From positions 1 through 12,246 of the forward strand of contig CACZPT010000024.1 of assembly GCA_902783085.1 (NCBI GenBank): a DNA stretch of 12,246 bases, written 5' to 3'. Position numbers and translations under genes: made by a program. Origin of the DNA: an uncultured Methanobrevibacter sp. GTDB lineage: Archaea > Methanobacteriota > Methanobacteria > Methanobacteriales > Methanobacteriaceae. A model generated the notes under the pieces. It was not told where the DNA came from and did no database searches. It saw nothing but the letters and a program-made list of their open reading frames with translations. Of the stretch, positions 5,838 through 12,246 are shown in pieces (within the stretch, counting starts at the first letter, position 1; each line of letters begins with the position of its first letter).

Positions 5838-6599
5838 ATGAAAGTAGGAATTATAGGTTGCGGAGCTATTGCTAATATTATTACAAGTAATATAGTTCCA
5901 AAAGACGATATTGATATTAAATATTTTTTTGATAAGAATATTGAAAGAGCTGAAAATTTAGCTTCATTGGCTGGTGGTATTGCTATTTTAAATTTTGAAG
6001 ACATGTTAAATGATGTTGATTTGATTTTAGAGTGTGCTTCACCGGATTCAGTTAAATATTATGCACCAAAAATTTTAAGTAAAGGTATTGACATGATTAT
6101 AATGAGTATTGGTGCATTCATGGATTTAGATTTTTATACTGAAGTATTTACATTAGCAAATGAAAACAATGCTCGTATACACTTACCTTCTGGTGCTGTT
6201 GTTGGTTTGGATGGAATCAAAGCTGTTTCAGATTTTAATTTACAGGATGTTTCCTTAGTCACACGCAAATCCCCAAAATCTTTAGGTATGGATATTGATA
6301 AAGAAAAAGTATTGTTTGAAGGTAAAGCTTCTGATGCAGTTAAGGTGTTCCCATTGAATATTAATGTTGCTGCCACTATAAGTATGGCTTGTAATCAGGA
6401 TATTAATGTTAAAATAATTGTTGATCCTGATGTTGATAGAAATGTTCACGAAATTACTGCTAGAGGAGATTTTGGCGAATTTAAAACAATTACTATGAAT
6501 CATCCATGTTCCGCAAATCCTAAAACAAGTATGCTTGCAGCTATTTCAGCTATTAAATTACTTAAAAGTTTCAATGAAACAATAACTGTTGGATTTTAA
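5838..6599 (+). CDS. nadX: L-aspartate dehydrogenase
   Basis: This 253-residue enzyme oxidises L-aspartate to iminoaspartate with NAD(P), the first step of de novo NAD synthesis, feeding quinolinate synthase NadA. The Rossmann dinucleotide motif is at the N-terminus (VGIIGCGAIA, G7-x-G9). The family block PSGAVVGLDGIKAV is at 117-130, FPLNINVAAT at 171-180, the catalytic His204 in NVHEITARGDFGEF, and HPCSANPKTSMLAA at 222-235. The length is normal for the family. The ATG at 5838 has GTGAT at 5827-5831. The gene heads a three-gene operon: its TAA shares its last A with the ATG of thg1. No separate promoter is obvious in the 50-bp gap after the PRC-barrel terminator, so some readthrough or a promoter within the T-tract is likely. 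Confidence 0.9.
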   Translation: MKVGIIGCGAIANIITSNIVPKDDIDIKYFFDKNIERAENLASLAGGIAILNFEDMLNDVDLILECASPDSVKYYAPKILSKGIDMIIMSIGAFMDLDFYTEVFTLANENNARIHLPSGAVVGLDGIKAVSDFNLQDVSLVTRKSPKSLGMDIDKEKVLFEGKASDAVKVFPLNINVAATISMACNQDINVKIIVDPDVDRNVHEITARGDFGEFKTITMNHPCSANPKTSMLAAISAIKLLKSFNETITVGF

Positions 6600-7321
6600 T
6601 GAAAGAATATGAAATTTATGCAGATTTAAGAATTCCTTTTAATTCTAAAATCGTTTTAAGATTAGATGGTAGAAATTTCCATTCATTTTCAAAAAAAATG
6701 GAACTTAATAAGCCATATGATGATAAATTCTATAAAATAATGGTTGAAGTCTGTAAAGATTTATTTAAGGAGTTTTCACCATCTTTTATTTACACATTTT
6801 CTGATGAAATTAACATTTTGTTAGATAATATTCCTTATAATGGTCGTGTTGAAAAAATTAATTCTGTATTTGCCAGTTTTACTTCATCTTCATTTACTAG
6901 TAATTATAATGAAGAATTTTCAAAGCCTATTTCATTCGATTCAAGAATAATTCCACTTAATAATGAAGATGTTTTCAAATATTTTAAATGGAGGCAGGAT
7001 GAAGCTTGGAGAAATTGTGTTAATGGCTATGGGATTGAATTTTTAAAATCAAAATATCCATCTGAAATAGCCAACGAAAAAATTCATGGTTTAAAATCTT
7101 TTGATATTCATGAATTATTATTTCAAAATGGAATCAATTTAAATGATGTTGAAAATTGGAAAAAAAGAGGAATTGCTTTTTATAAGAAAAATAAGGGAGT
7201 AACTGGATTTAATAAAGCTAAAAATATTAATCAAACATCATATCGCAGATTTATTTATGTTGACTGTAATATTCCAATTTTCACTAAAGAATTTTTTATA
7301 AATTTATTGGGGGATAAATAA
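6599..7321 (+). CDS. thg1: Archaeal Thg1-type tRNA(His) guanylyltransferase / 3'-5' polymerase
   Basis: This 240-residue Thg1 superfamily enzyme adds nucleotides in the 3'-5' direction to the 5' end of tRNA. Archaeal members add G-1 to tRNA(His) against a template C73 or repair 5' ends, unlike the template-independent eukaryotic enzyme. Visible motifs are RLDGRNFHSFSKKM with metal ligand Asp23 (metal loop D23-G24-R25), the second carboxylate pair Asp69-Glu70 in YTFSDEIN, FDSR at 113-116, and WRQDEAWRNCVNGYG at 131-145. In this last block the eukaryotic HINNLYN signature is replaced, as expected for an archaeal or Thg1-like form. The length is typical. Both ends are one-base TAATG overlaps, with nadX before and the JAMM gene after, which argues for translational coupling. 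Confidence 0.88.
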   Translation: MKEYEIYADLRIPFNSKIVLRLDGRNFHSFSKKMELNKPYDDKFYKIMVEVCKDLFKEFSPSFIYTFSDEINILLDNIPYNGRVEKINSVFASFTSSSFTSNYNEEFSKPISFDSRIIPLNNEDVFKYFKWRQDEAWRNCVNGYGIEFLKSKYPSEIANEKIHGLKSFDIHELLFQNGINLNDVENWKKRGIAFYKKNKGVTGFNKAKNINQTSYRRFIYVDCNIPIFTKEFFINLLGDK

Positions 7322-7974
7322 TGAGTTTTTTATCTAAACTATTCAACGACGAAAAAGACGAATTTGATGAAGTTTGTGTGGACAGGGAAGTCTTAGATTC
7401 TGTAATCTATTATTCTAAACAATCTTATCCTAACGAATTTTTAGCATTTTTTGATGGAAAAATAGAAGATAGAAAACTTTATTTGACAGGACTTATTTTC
7501 ATACCTGGTGAAACAGGAAATACTGGGGCGGTTATCCATTCAGAGATGTTGCCTCCAACTTTAAAATACTGGGGATCTGTTCATTCACATCCAGGACCAA
7601 GTGCAAGACCTTCTGGGGCGGATTTAACTACATTTTCAAAGTATGGTGTTTTTCACATGATTGTTTGTCTTCCATATAGTCTTGAAACATTTATGGCATA
7701 TGATAAATATGGAAATATTGCCGAATATAGTGTTGGAGATTATTCAGATAAATCTGATGATAATATTGAAGACTTTTTTGATGAGAGTGATGTTTTACAA
7801 GAAGGTGAAGTTATAAAACCTGGTTTTTTTGATGAAGACACAGAAGAAGAGGATTATGCACCAAAAAGGACATACGAAGATTTTGAAAATCAAAATAATA
7901 TCATCATAAATGGTGCGGTTAATATTGAATTGGATGAAAATGGCAATATTAAACGAATTTATAAAAAATATTAA
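7321..7974 (+). CDS. JAMM/MPN+ metalloprotease (archaeal isopeptidase-like) with acidic tail
   Basis: This 217-residue protein contains a complete JAMM zinc-protease motif: Glu39 (PNEFLAF), then H88-S-H90, seven residues, Ser98 and Asp101. In eukaryotes and in haloarchaeal HvJAMM1 this site removes ubiquitin or SAMP modifiers from proteins. Bacterial relatives cut ThiS/MoaD-like sulfur carriers. The catalytic domain covers about 15-140. After it comes a very acidic linker (about 140-190, runs of D and E), then a likely beta-hairpin (IIINGAVNIELDENGNIKRIY). The N-terminal SFLSKLF segment could be a short amphipathic helix. The ATG at 7321 overlaps the thg1 stop by one base, so the protease is made with the tRNA enzyme. 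No ubiquitin-like or E1-like gene is nearby. The substrate is unknown. Confidence 0.85.
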   Translation: MSFLSKLFNDEKDEFDEVCVDREVLDSVIYYSKQSYPNEFLAFFDGKIEDRKLYLTGLIFIPGETGNTGAVIHSEMLPPTLKYWGSVHSHPGPSARPSGADLTTFSKYGVFHMIVCLPYSLETFMAYDKYGNIAEYSVGDYSDKSDDNIEDFFDESDVLQEGEVIKPGFFDEDTEEEDYAPKRTYEDFENQNNIIINGAVNIELDENGNIKRIYKKY

Positions 7975-7981
7975 AAAATAA

Positions 7982-8005
7982 AAAACAATATGGTGAAATT
8001 GTTTT
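7982..8005. terminator. Bidirectional hairpin between the nadX operon and serA
   Basis: AAAACAAT (7982-7989) pairs perfectly with ATTGTTTT (7998-8005) across an 8-base loop. It lies in the 34-bp gap between two convergent stops. The A and T ends give a T-run on either transcript, so it can serve both strands. Confidence 0.55.
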
Positions 8006-8008
8006 CTA

Positions 8009-9583
8009 TTATAATTCTAATCCAATAGCTTCATAAACATTGTCTAAGTTTTGGATTTCTTTGATTACTTCGGTTGGGATTTCTTTATCTAAGGTTAAGA
8101 CCATAATAGCTCTTCCACCTTTTTTGTCACGACCAACTTGCATAATTCCAATATTAACGTTGTATTCTCCTAATTTGGTACCAATCGCACCAATACTTCC
8201 AGGAACATCTTCATATTTTGCAATAAACATATGTCCTTTAGGAATTACATCTACCCAGTAATCATTAACTTTTAAGATTCTTGCTTCATGTAATGTGGTT
8301 CCTTCAGCAGAAAATGTATCTTTTTCACTTTTAGCTATTACTTTAATTAATGATTCATATCCTTTAGCATTAGTTTTTTTGCCTTCAGTTATGTTAATTC
8401 CACGATTTTTAGCTACAAGTGAAGCATTTACAGCATTTACTGGTGAGCTTAAAAATGGATTTACAGCACCTTGAATAACAGTTCTAGTTAAAAGTTCTAA
8501 ATTATCAATTTTAGCAAGTTCTCCACTGTAAACGATTTCTAAATCTATTATTTTCCCGTTTACGGCTTGTGAAATGAAACTACCTAATTTTTCACATAAT
8601 TCAAAATATGGAGTTAATTCTTGATAAGTATTATTATCAATCCTAGGCATATTCAAAACATTTGCAGGGGTTCCACCTTGGAATAATTCAATAATTTCAT
8701 CAGCCACAATAATTGCTGCATCTCTTTGTGCTTCTTTAGTTGATGCTGCAATATGTGGGGTTAAGACAATATTGTCAAGTTCGAATAATTTTGAATCTTT
8801 AGCCGGTGGCTCATTTTCGTATACATCAAGTGCAGCCCCACCAATTTTATTATTGGCTAAAGCATTATAAAGTGCTTCTTCATCAATGATTCCACCACGA
8901 GCACAATTAGTAATAAATGCAGTATCTTTCATTATTTCAAATTCATCATCGGATATTAAATGTTTAGTTTCGGGAGTTAATGGAACATGAATTGTGATAA
9001 AATCAGCATTTTTAAGAACGGTTTCTAAATCGGTTAATTCAACACCCATTTGATTAGCTACTTCTTCAGGTAAGTATGGGTCGTATGCAATAGCATCCAT
9101 TTCAAATGCTTTACATCTATTTACTACTTGTGAACCAATTCTACCCATTCCAATAACACCGAGGGTTTTATTTCTAAGTTCAACACCCATGAATTTTTTC
9201 TTTTCCCATTTACCATCTTTCACGGATTTATCTGCAATTGATAATTTACGAGCCATATTTAGTAATAATCCCATTGTATGTTCGGCTACAGTAATGGATG
9301 TTGATTCAGGTGAATTTACTACCATAATACCTTTTTCAGTAGCTGCATCTAAATCAATGTTGTCTACTCCAACACCGGCTCTTGCAATTATTTTTAAATT
9401 ATCTGCTTTATCAATAATTTCTTTTGTGATTTTTGTCCTACTTCGTACTACAATCCCATGATATTCGTTAATTGTATTTAATAACTCTTCAGGGGTTATG
9501 CTAGTATCAACTACCACTTCTGCGACATTTTTTAAATTTTCAATCCCCTTTTCATTTATTGCATCTGCAACAAGTACTTTCAT
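8009..9583 (-). CDS. serA: D-3-phosphoglycerate dehydrogenase (long form with ACT domain)
   Basis: This 524-residue enzyme oxidises 3-phosphoglycerate to 3-phosphohydroxypyruvate with NAD, the committed step of serine synthesis. Domains in order: a substrate domain (1-98 and about 285-310) wrapped around a Rossmann domain with GMGRIG at 145-150; an allosteric substrate-binding (ASB) domain at about 315-445; and a C-terminal ACT domain at about 452-524 (MFIAKYEDVPGSIGAIGTKLGEYNVNI). The catalytic Arg229 (NCARGGIID), Glu258 (ENEPP) and His277 (TPHIAAST) are present. ACT plus ASB suggests feedback control by serine. The ATG has GGTGA (9588-9592) 4 bases upstream. It is transcribed alone, diverging from the YbjQ gene and converging on the JAMM gene across a shared hairpin. 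Confidence 0.95.
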   Translation of the reverse strand: MKVLVADAINEKGIENLKNVAEVVVDTSITPEELLNTINEYHGIVVRSRTKITKEIIDKADNLKIIARAGVGVDNIDLDAATEKGIMVVNSPESTSITVAEHTMGLLLNMARKLSIADKSVKDGKWEKKKFMGVELRNKTLGVIGMGRIGSQVVNRCKAFEMDAIAYDPYLPEEVANQMGVELTDLETVLKNADFITIHVPLTPETKHLISDDEFEIMKDTAFITNCARGGIIDEEALYNALANNKIGGAALDVYENEPPAKDSKLFELDNIVLTPHIAASTKEAQRDAAIIVADEIIELFQGGTPANVLNMPRIDNNTYQELTPYFELCEKLGSFISQAVNGKIIDLEIVYSGELAKIDNLELLTRTVIQGAVNPFLSSPVNAVNASLVAKNRGINITEGKKTNAKGYESLIKVIAKSEKDTFSAEGTTLHEARILKVNDYWVDVIPKGHMFIAKYEDVPGSIGAIGTKLGEYNVNIGIMQVGRDKKGGRAIMVLTLDKEIPTEVIKEIQNLDNVYEAIGLEL

Positions 9584-9625
9584 TATTTCACCATATTTTT
9601 TTATTATTCGTAAATATTAATTAAA

Positions 9626-9636
9626 TTTATATATTT
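9626..9636. promoter_or_regulatory. Near-symmetric TATA element between serA and the YbjQ gene
   Basis: TTTATATATTT lies in the middle of the short divergent gap. Read on + it would start transcription near 9655 with a leader of about 30 bases carrying GGGAGA. Read on - it would start near 9605 with a leader of about 20 bases carrying GGTGA. One element may serve both genes, or a second AT box nearby may be used. Confidence 0.45.
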
Positions 9637-9684
9637 CTTATTATTTAAAATTTAATTATAGTTAAGATTTTGGGAGAAATTATT

Positions 9685-10023
9685 ATGGTATCAGTAAATG
9701 AATTTGCAATATCAACTGCTAATGATATTCCAGGATTTAAAATTGTTGAAACAAAAGGGTTCATATATGGTTTAACTGTCAGAAGTAGAGGTGCTGGTGG
9801 ACAAATCGGTGCGGGTATAAAATCGTTATTTGGTGGAGAAATCAAACAATATGTTCAAATGATGGAAGATTCCAGAGATGAAGCTTTAAGTAGGGCAATT
9901 GATCATGCAAAGGAATTAGGTGCCAATGGAATCGTTGCAATCAGATTTGATTCAAATGAAATATCTGATGTAATGCAAGAAATTTTAGTCTATGGAACAG
10001 CTGTTGTTGTTGAAAGAGAATAA
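9685..10023 (+). CDS. YbjQ/UPF0145 family protein (putative heavy-metal-binding)
   Basis: This 112-residue protein of the YbjQ family (PF01906) is a small pentamer-forming fold often labelled heavy-metal-binding without proven function. Typical blocks are VRSRGAGGQIGAGIKSLFGGEIKQY, DSRDEALSRAIDHAKELGAN and GIVAIRFDSNEI. The length is normal. An upstream TTG at 9670 would add five residues, but the Shine-Dalgarno GGGAGA (9672-9677) lies inside that extension and 7 bases before the ATG at 9685, which settles the start. The next gene begins within its last 32 bases, so the two are probably co-translated. Confidence 0.85.
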   Translation: MVSVNEFAISTANDIPGFKIVETKGFIYGLTVRSRGAGGQIGAGIKSLFGGEIKQYVQMMEDSRDEALSRAIDHAKELGANGIVAIRFDSNEISDVMQEILVYGTAVVVERE

Positions 10024-10834
10024 GTGGGAAGATATTATTTTTTCAAAAGATTTTAAATTTAAAAACCATTCTATTCCAGAAACAATATTGGGTCATGCTC
10101 CTTTTATTGCAGAGCCATATTTTGGCCATAGATCAAGAATTTATCAGCTGGATTTATATTCACAACCTGATAAAATAGCCGATATTATCATTCAAGCTTA
10201 TGATGAAGGTATTAGGGCTATTAACCTAGTTAATGATGAGAATTTAATTAAAGGCTTTGATTTAGCTTGTGATGTGGGTTGTAATATGAAAGTGATTGCA
10301 ACAGTAGGTAAATCAAATATGGATTATATGGCTCCAAATTATGAAATAGCTGGTGAAGTTGACTGGGATAAGGATATTGAATTTTTTTCAAATTATGATT
10401 GTCCTTTAATGCTTGTTGATGAGTTCATTGTTGATGGTTATAATTGGAGTTTAACTTCAAAAATTCTTGGTGAAATTAATGATGTTGGGGTTTTATCTGG
10501 AATTATAACGGCTTTTCCTTATAAAACCACCGATAAATTGATTAATAATTGTATCGATATGGATTTATTTGATTTTTACATGATTCCAATCAATAGCTTT
10601 GCTTATATGATGGATATTCCATCTTTTTTAAAAAATCAAAGGGAAGAGTTTAGAGAAAAGCTTTTGAGCTTAAATAAAAAAATTATCGCTTGCCGTATTT
10701 TTGCTGCGGGCATTTTGATGCCGGATGAAGCATTTGCTTTTTTAAATAATTTAGATTTCATTGATTTAATAACATTCGGTGTTGCCAGTAAAAATGAAAT
10801 AATAAAAGATATGGGAGTTTTAAAAAGATTTTAA
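9992..10834 (+). CDS. Conserved TIM-barrel-like protein of unknown function
   Basis: I do not recognise a named family with certainty. The 280-residue sequence shows a regular beta/alpha pattern with seven likely barrel strands: GIRAINLV (73-80), MKVIATVG (99-106), CPLMLVDEF (137-145), GVLSGIITAFP (166-176), DFYMIPIN (194-201), IIACRIFAAG (231-240) and IDLITFGVAS (257-266). The opening (TILGHAPFIAEPYFGHRSRI) is motif-like and probably forms part of the active site. The ending IDLITFGVASKNEIIKD recalls aldo/keto reductase and other TIM barrels that bind a cofactor or phosphate there. The start is unsure: the ATG at 9992 overlaps the YbjQ gene by 32 bp and lacks a ribosome binding site, and TTG codons at 10004-10010 are alternatives. 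Its stop overlaps the opposing gene's stop by 4 bp. Confidence 0.7.
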   Translation: MEQLLLLKENKWEDIIFSKDFKFKNHSIPETILGHAPFIAEPYFGHRSRIYQLDLYSQPDKIADIIIQAYDEGIRAINLVNDENLIKGFDLACDVGCNMKVIATVGKSNMDYMAPNYEIAGEVDWDKDIEFFSNYDCPLMLVDEFIVDGYNWSLTSKILGEINDVGVLSGIITAFPYKTTDKLINNCIDMDLFDFYMIPINSFAYMMDIPSFLKNQREEFREKLLSLNKKIIACRIFAAGILMPDEAFAFLNNLDFIDLITFGVASKNEIIKDMGVLKRF

Positions 10835-11223
10835 TCATTAAAATTGACTACATCATATTCTTCAAATGGAACGATTTTTAAGGATTTTAATTCATCATTT
10901 AGACTTTTTAATCCTTCAGTTAACTCTTTCACATTTTTGTTGGAGGGTTTTTTTCCTGTAATCTGCAAGTATTGTCTTGGGTTTATTTTGCAATATTCAC
11001 ATTCAAAGTTACAGCATCTGTCTTTTTCTTCACATCCGTAACCTTCCTGATTTTCAATAGTGCCAATTATAATGTCGTCTAATATTTTGGATACTCGTTC
11101 ATCAGCTGCAAACATTGCGATTTTTTGTGAATATCCGCAAATTCCAATTGCACGTTGACCTCTAAAGTTACAAACCCATTTTATTGGATAATCTTTTAAT
11201 CCTTCAATTTTTAAATCTTCCAT
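10831..11223 (-). CDS. Hypothetical cysteine-cluster protein
   Basis: This 130-residue product belongs to no family I can name. Its first half is globular (IKWVCNFRGQRAIGICGYSQ, then FAADERVSKILDDIIIGTIE). A compact cluster of five cysteines follows at 64, 70, 71, 75 and 78 (C-x5-CC-x3-C-x2-C) within GYGCEEKDRCCNFECEYCK, with two more at 18 and 29. This spacing could hold zinc or an Fe-S cluster, as methanogens often do. The tail (100-125) is a charged, probably helical segment. The ATG has GTGAT at about 11227-11231 and lies 9 bp after the stop of the HTH regulator, so the two form an operon. Its stop overlaps that of the convergent TIM-barrel gene. Metal binding is inferred from cysteine spacing alone. 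Confidence 0.7.
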   Translation of the reverse strand: MEDLKIEGLKDYPIKWVCNFRGQRAIGICGYSQKIAMFAADERVSKILDDIIIGTIENQEGYGCEEKDRCCNFECEYCKINPRQYLQITGKKPSNKNVKELTEGLKSLNDELKSLKIVPFEEYDVVNFND

Positions 11224-11232
11224 ATTATCACA

Positions 11233-12162
11233 TTAATTTTCTTTTCGTTCTCTAATTAATTTTAATAATTCTTGTGAATGTTCAAATTCTTTTAATTCCC
11301 ATGATTTGATGACAGGTATTGTTCCAATGGATTCTTTTATTTTATCATTATTGATTATAAACACGGGTTCTGATGAAGTAATTATAGATAAATCTTTTAA
11401 TGGAACGGCCATTCTTTTAAGAGTTTTATGACTTCTATTTTTTTCAACATTGGCTATCAGTGAAGATTTTTTATCTTTTGCAACTGCATCAAATGGACTT
11501 TTATTTGTTGATACGACACCGTAACCTAGTTTTGATAAATCTTCAGCACTTTCACCAGTTGTATGATATTGAATTTGTTCTTCTTGGTTGTATTTTAAAA
11601 TATCAATGTCCAGTGTTACTTTTGTATTTAATATTTCTTCTAAAATCATTGCAGTTTCAGTATTGGCTCTTACAATTTCATTTTCGTATTTATACATTGT
11701 TGCCCTTGATACATGGGCTAAATCAGCTAGATCTTTTAGAGATAATGAATAATCTTCACGATATTGTTTAATTACATTTCCATCAATTTTAACAAAATAT
11801 CCGCCCCTATCTGCAAGGATTTCAGGATACTCATTAAATAAAATCATATTTTTCAATGTTTCAAAAGAAATGGCAGGTATATCGTATCTTTCATAGATTA
11901 CACCATCTCCCAGCATGCCGTTTCTGGATTTTTCTCCAATAATAATGGGTGAAGCTAGAAAAATATTAGCTAATTGCTTCATTTCATGAGAATTGCTTTC
12001 ATTAACACTATCGATATTTATGAATGTTTTTAAAAGCAAAATTAATAAGTTTTTACGAGCTACAATATCAAAAGAACCCTGGTCATAAATATCAGATGTT
12101 TTATATCCTTCTGAGATTAATAATTTTTCTATTTCTTGCAACATTCTGCTTCTAGTCAACAT
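11233..12162 (-). CDS. Conserved methanogen HTH-type transcriptional regulator
   Basis: This 309-residue protein matches the archaeal HTH-type transcriptional regulatory protein family (MTH_967-like). Residues 1-125 form an N-terminal domain resembling a restriction-endonuclease fold (GSFDIVARKN, LLLKTFINID, then IPAISFETLKN). Residues 130-185 are an XRE/Cro-type HTH (VIKQYREDYSLSLKDLADLA, then SRATMYKYENEIVRA). Residues 205-295 appear to repeat the first domain (SPFDAVAKDK, NVEKN, IPVIKSWELKE). It probably binds DNA as a dimer; its targets are unknown. The ATG at 12162 has no Shine-Dalgarno, and an AT-rich promoter box about 35 bp upstream suggests a nearly leaderless mRNA. The cysteine-cluster gene follows after 9 bp. 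Confidence 0.8.
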   Translation of the reverse strand: MLTRSRMLQEIEKLLISEGYKTSDIYDQGSFDIVARKNLLILLLKTFINIDSVNESNSHEMKQLANIFLASPIIIGEKSRNGMLGDGVIYERYDIPAISFETLKNMILFNEYPEILADRGGYFVKIDGNVIKQYREDYSLSLKDLADLAHVSRATMYKYENEIVRANTETAMILEEILNTKVTLDIDILKYNQEEQIQYHTTGESAEDLSKLGYGVVSTNKSPFDAVAKDKKSSLIANVEKNRSHKTLKRMAVPLKDLSIITSSEPVFIINNDKIKESIGTIPVIKSWELKEFEHSQELLKLIRERKEN

Positions 12163-12192
12163 ATTAACAACTGAACATATATTAAAATTTAG

Positions 12193-12202
12193 TTATAATA
12201 TA
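12193..12202 (-). promoter_or_regulatory. TATA box for the HTH regulator
   Basis: On the - strand this reads TATATTATAA and lies 31-40 bp before the ATG at 12162, so transcription would begin within about 10 bases of the start codon. Beyond it, 12203-12246 shows nothing recognisable. Confidence 0.35.
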
Positions 12203-12246
12203 CTAGGGTTTGTCCGTTTATGAATAAATGTGTTTCGATGTGAGCT

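Noticed and set aside
9670..9684. TTG start giving a longer YbjQ protein.
   Set aside because: The extension contains the Shine-Dalgarno of the downstream ATG and is not part of the family's domain.
1..12246. CRISPR arrays, intact insertion sequences, toxin-antitoxin or restriction systems.
   Set aside because: No regularly spaced repeats, transposase motifs, Cas signatures or modification methylase motifs were found on either strand.

Overview
The window is very AT-rich archaeal DNA. The gene set, the GGTGA(T)-type ribosome binding sites and the TTTATATA-like promoter boxes point to a Methanobacteriales methanogen, most likely Methanobrevibacter or a close relative. Diagnostic content includes a class III signal peptide protein, an archaeal TadC/T2SSF membrane protein, a CofA-type lactaldehyde dehydrogenase, aspartate dehydrogenase, an archaeal Thg1, and a long ACT-domain SerA.

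Layout. Positions 1-1250 are a gene graveyard on the + strand. It holds the C-terminal winged-helix end of an archaeal ATPase, a transglutaminase-like gene broken by several frameshifts and a stop, and a deleted remnant of a second tadC-like gene. An apparently intact tadC homologue (1282-2202), a small class III signal peptide protein (2221-2406) and a tiny membrane ORF with TGA as second codon (2433-2531) follow. Next is the CofA-type aldehyde dehydrogenase (+), which overlaps tail to tail with an EMAP/OB-fold tRNA-binding protein (-). A promoter-bearing gap leads to an 80-residue orphan (+) and a PRC-barrel protein (+) that ends in a clear hairpin plus U-tract terminator.

Positions 5838-7974 form a tight operon, nadX-thg1-JAMM protease, in which both junctions are one-base TAATG overlaps. 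It ends at a hairpin shared with the convergent serA (8009-9583, - strand). From the short serA promoter gap a divergent pair leaves on the + strand: a YbjQ/UPF0145 protein and an overlapping TIM-barrel-like protein of unknown function. The latter overlaps by 4 bp the tail of a - strand pair made of a cysteine-cluster protein and, upstream of it, a conserved methanogen HTH regulator.

Functionally, most intact genes are conserved housekeeping functions: NAD and serine synthesis, coenzyme F420 precursor supply, tRNA maturation and tRNA binding. The accessory part is the left end, where surface and secretion genes are decaying beside one surviving tadC/class III pair. No rRNA, tRNA, CRISPR array or intact insertion sequence was seen. 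The most novel-looking items are the JAMM protease coupled to thg1 and nadX, the regulator with matching domains on both sides of its HTH plus its cysteine-cluster partner, and the orphan tadC/class III pair with its dead paralogue.
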